In this document: positions 61,322 through 64,000 of the stretch, piece by piece
Position numbering within the stretch: the stretch's first letter is position 1
Layout: each line of letters opens with the position of its first letter
NCBI RefSeq assembly: GCF_000283155.1
Contig: NW_004454177.1
Location: 7,502,009-7,566,008 of the forward strand
Direction: 5' to 3'
DNA from: Ceratotherium simum simum
Taxonomy: Eukaryota > Chordata > Mammalia > Perissodactyla > Rhinocerotidae
Length of the DNA stretch: 64,000 nucleotides
Notes under the pieces: generated by a model
Database searches by the model: none
What the model saw: the letters and a program-made list of their open reading frames with translations, nothing else
What the model was told of the DNA's origin: nothing
Made by a program: the position numbers and the translations under genes

Positions 61322-61978
61322 TGTGATGGTTAATTTTCTGTGTCAACATGTCTGGACCATGGGGTGCTCAGACATTTGGTCAATCATTATTCTGGGGTGT
61401 GTCTGTGAGGGTATTTTTGCATGAGATTAACATTTGAATCGTAGACCCAGTAAAGTAGATTGCCCTCCCTAGTTGGGTGGGCCTCATCCAATCAGTTGAA
61501 GACCTGAATAGAATAAAAAGACTAAGATAGAACATCTCCTGCCTGACTGTTCAGCTGGGACATTCTCCTGTTCTCAGATGGAAATTTACACCATTCACTT
61601 TCTTGGGTCTTCGGCTTGCTGACTGCAGATCTTGGGAGCTTTCAGCCTCCATAATCATGCAAGCCAATTCCTTAAAATCAATCAATCAATCTCTCTCTCT
61701 CCCTTTTTTCTTTTCATTGTTAACAAAAACATTTATTTTGCATTTTATATGGAACAACCTGAAGTCTGCATAGTGACAGTTACCCAGGGGTTAGCAGACA
61801 GTGCGTCCATCTCAACAGCATGGTCCTAGGGATTAGGGGGCTCCACACAAACCAGGTAGGAGTCTCAAGGGAGGAAGGGGGCACAGTAGGAGTGTATTTA
61901 TGTTATATTATATATATAATATACATATATGTGTGTATATGTACTATTGGTTCTTTTTCTCTGGAGAGCCCTAACACA
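61322..61978 (-). mobile_element. MLT2 (ERVL) solo LTR, antisense
   Basis: It begins 'tgtgatggttaattttctgt' and ends 'ctctggagagccctaacaca', the complement of the MLT2 LTR at 42637. 'gtgggcctcatccaatcagt' and 'cagcctccataatcatgcaa' are shared family words. No internal viral sequence. The flank after it repeats only 'gtg' of the 5-bp flank before it. About 190 bp of the interior (61704-61895) do not fit the family. Confidence 0.85.
61704..61895 (-). pseudogene. Insert in the MLT2 LTR, possible retrocopy 3' fragment
   Basis: Read on the minus strand, unique sequence ends with AATAAA followed some 22 nt later by an A-rich tail (the complement of 'tttttcttttcattgtt'). That is the layout of an mRNA 3' end. 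I cannot identify a parent gene and see no clear target duplication. Confidence 0.3.
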
Positions 61979-62267
61979 GTGTTCAATAAACATTTGCTGA
62001 CTGTTGCATGGACTTCATCATCTCTCAGGTCCCTGCCAGCTCTCACACTCGTCAATTGAAGAGAGAGGCAGTGGAGGGGAGCAGAGTAACGGTAGGGGGT
62101 ACAGGAGAACACTTGCTGCCCCGGGGCCCGCTCAAGCCCAGATATCCTTTCACCTTTATTCTCTCTGGCTCTCTCCATCATCTCCAAGGCTTGACTGGGG
62201 AGTTAGGATCAGAGGAAGGGAAGAGACAAAGCAACAATCTTCCTGACTGCTCCATGTCTTTCTGGAT

Positions 62268-63360
62268 CCTTTTATTTTTAAGCTTATTGAAATATAATTG
62301 ACATACAATAAACGGAACATATTTAAAGTGTACAATTTGATGAGTTTTGACATATGTATATTCAAGATAATGAATATATCCATCACCCCCAAAAGTTTCT
62401 TTGTGCCCCTTTATAATCTCTCTCCTGCACCCACCCCCAATCCCCAGGCAACCACCAATCTGCTGTCAGTATAGATTCATTTGCATTTCCTAGAATTATA
62501 TAAATGGAAGCGTACATACAGTATGCATTCTTTTTTTTGTCTGCCTTCTTTCACTCAGCATAATTATTTTTGAGATCCATCTGTGTTGTAGTATATCTCA
62601 ATAGTTTATTCCTTTTCATTTCTGTTAGTATTTCATTAAATGAATACACCACAGTTTGTTTATCTGTTCACCAGTTGATGGACATTTGGCATGTTTCCAA
62701 TTTTTGGCTATTGCCGATAACACTGCTATGAACATTTGTGTAAAAGTCTTGGTGTGTACATACATGTTTTTTCCCTTGGACAAGTACCTAAGAGAGGAAT
62801 GACTGGACCATATAATAGGCGGATGGTTACATTTTTGAGAAACTACCATGCTGTTTTCCAAATTAGTTGTACCATTTTATATTCCCACGGAGGTGTAGGA
62901 GAATTCCAGTTGCCTCACTTTTTTGGTACGGTCAGGCTTCTTAATTTTAGCCATTCCAGTAAATGTACAATGGTATCTCATTGTGGTTTTAATTTGCATG
63001 TCTCTATTGAGTAATGACATGGAGCATCTTTTCATATGCTTCTTTGCCACCTACATATCTTCTTTGGTGAAGTAAAAATCTTTTACGCATTTTTAGATAT
63101 GGTTGTTTATGTTCTTACTATTGAATTTTGAGAGTTATTTATATGTCATAAATACAATTACTTCATTAAATATATAATTTGCAAATGTTTTCTCTCAGTC
63201 TGTGGCTTGTCTTTTCACTTTCTTAACAGGGTCTTTGAAGAGTGGTTTTTAATTTTGATGAAGTCCAATTCATTAATTTGTTCTTTTATGTGGTTTTATC
63301 TATGAAATCTTTGCTGAAACCAGGATCATAAATGTTTTCTCTTATGTTTTCTTCTAGAAG
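62268..63360 (-). mobile_element. L1 LINE 3' end, antisense, left part
   Basis: The plus strand shows the complement of an L1 3' end: 'attgaaatataattgacata' (62286), 'ttgatgagttttgacatatg' (62337), 'tcactcagcataattatttt' (62552), 'gatggacatttggcatgttt' (62677), 'tctcattgtggttttaattt' (62977) and 'ttaattttgatgaagtccaa' (63249). It is interrupted by an ERE at 63361 and resumes at 63610. Reading frames are broken. Confidence 0.8.
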
Positions 63361-63599
63361 ATTTTTTTTTTTTTGTGAGGAAGATCAGCCCTGAGCTAAC
63401 ATCTGCCAATCCTCCTCTTTTTGCTGAGAAAGACTGGCCCTGGGCTAACATCCGTGCCCATCTTCCTACACTTTAAATGGGACGCCACCACAACATGGCT
63501 TGACAAGCAGTGTGTCAGTAAGCACCCTGGATCCGAACCCCGGGACACCACAGCGGAGCATGTCCACTTAACCACTATGCCACCAGGCTGGCCCCACTT
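63361..63599 (-). mobile_element. ERE SINE, antisense, inside the L1
   Basis: A poly-T start (63362-63374), then tail units 'gccctgagctaacatctgcc' and 'gccctgggctaacatccgtg', 'ccaccacaacatggcttgac', and head complement 'cttaaccactatgccaccag' with 'gctggcccc'. The 10-bp target duplication 'cttctagaag' is at 63351-63360 and 63600-63609. Confidence 0.95.
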
Positions 63600-63609
63600 C
63601 TTCTAGAAG

Positions 63610-63903
63610 TTTTAAAGTCTTAGATTTTACATTTAGGTCTATGTTCCCTTTTAAGTGAATTTTTGTGTATGGTGCAAGGAATGAATCAAAGTTCCTATTT
63701 TTGTATGTGGATATCCAATTGTTCTAAGTACTATTAGTTGAAAATATTATCCTTTCTCCACTGAATTGCCTTACATATTTGTCAAAAATCAGTAATCTAT
63801 ATATGCTTGGGTCTATTTCTTCACCGTATTCTGTTACCTTGATTTTTTTTTTTTTTTTTTTTAGTTTCTACACCAATATCACACTATCTTGATTACTGCA
63901 ACT
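63610..63903 (-). mobile_element. L1 LINE, antisense, continuation after the ERE
   Basis: 'tttacatttaggtctatgtt', 'ggatatccaattgttctaag', 'actgaattgccttacatatt' and 'acaccaatatcacactatct' continue the L1 ORF2 complement. A poly-T run (63843-63862) lies within. Confidence 0.8.
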
Positions 63904-64000
63904 TTATTTTTTTATGTCATTTATTTTTTATTTATTTATTTTTAATTTTTTGTTTATTGCAGTAACATTGGTTTATAACATTGTAAAAATTTCAGGTGTA
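63904..64000 (-). mobile_element. Second L1 3' end, antisense, cut by the window edge
   Basis: T-rich start then 'tgcagtaacattggtttata' and 'ttgtaaaaatttcaggtgta', which I recall as the 3' end of young L1s in horse. It seems inserted into or abutting the older L1 and runs past 64000. Confidence 0.6.

Overview
The window is mammalian nuclear DNA, almost certainly from a perissodactyl and most likely a horse-type genome (Equus). Five copies of the tRNA-derived equine repetitive element (ERE) and one longer tRNA-headed SINE are present, several with clear target-site duplications. Old placental repeats (MIR, L2, MER20, MER5A, MaLR, MLT2) fill much of the rest. Assigning the order from ERE uses established knowledge of its distribution. 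The species and the chromosomal locus cannot be read from the sequence.

I find no protein-coding gene, exon, tRNA, rRNA or other RNA gene that I can support. All open frames are short (longest 184 codons), compositionally biased or repeat-derived, and none shows a recognisable domain. The window is therefore intergenic, or inside a very large intron.

Layout. 0-10 kb: an AT-rich block that has kept its CpGs (2.5-3.4 kb), MIR/L2 fragments, an old LTR and a MER20. 10.1-11.3 kb: a decayed G/T-rich minisatellite. 11.3-16 kb: several non-repetitive, CpG-retaining blocks that look like conserved regulatory DNA, a possible retrocopy fragment, and a CpG-rich stretch at 14.7-15.3 kb. 16.5-24 kb: MIR/L2 fragments, old L1 and more candidate conserved blocks. 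24.3-27.1 kb: old antisense L1-like material interrupted by an ERE and a compound microsatellite. 28.1-28.8 kb: a CpG-island-like segment with a purine tract and a TG/CG (Z-DNA-prone) run. 29-35 kb: MIR clusters, a perfect palindrome inside a MIR, CA-rich arrays and a MaLR-type LTR that splits a MIR. 36-38.3 kb: candidate enhancers, an ERE and a MER5A nested in a SINE. 40.6-43.2 kb: nested MaLR LTRs and a solo MLT2 LTR. 43-57 kb: old SINE/LINE fragments, an LTR and two EREs. 58.2-58.5 kb: a strong candidate conserved block. 58.7-64 kb: a SINE splitting a MIR, a second MLT2 in the opposite orientation, and an antisense L1 carrying an ERE and abutting another L1.

The repeat-free, AT-rich, CpG-retaining segments scattered between ancient repeats suggest a regulatory landscape (a gene desert or giant intron) of a developmental gene. 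This is inference, since conservation cannot be measured without alignment. Repeat family names come from memory of consensus sequences; boundaries are good to about 10-30 bp unless a target-site duplication is given.
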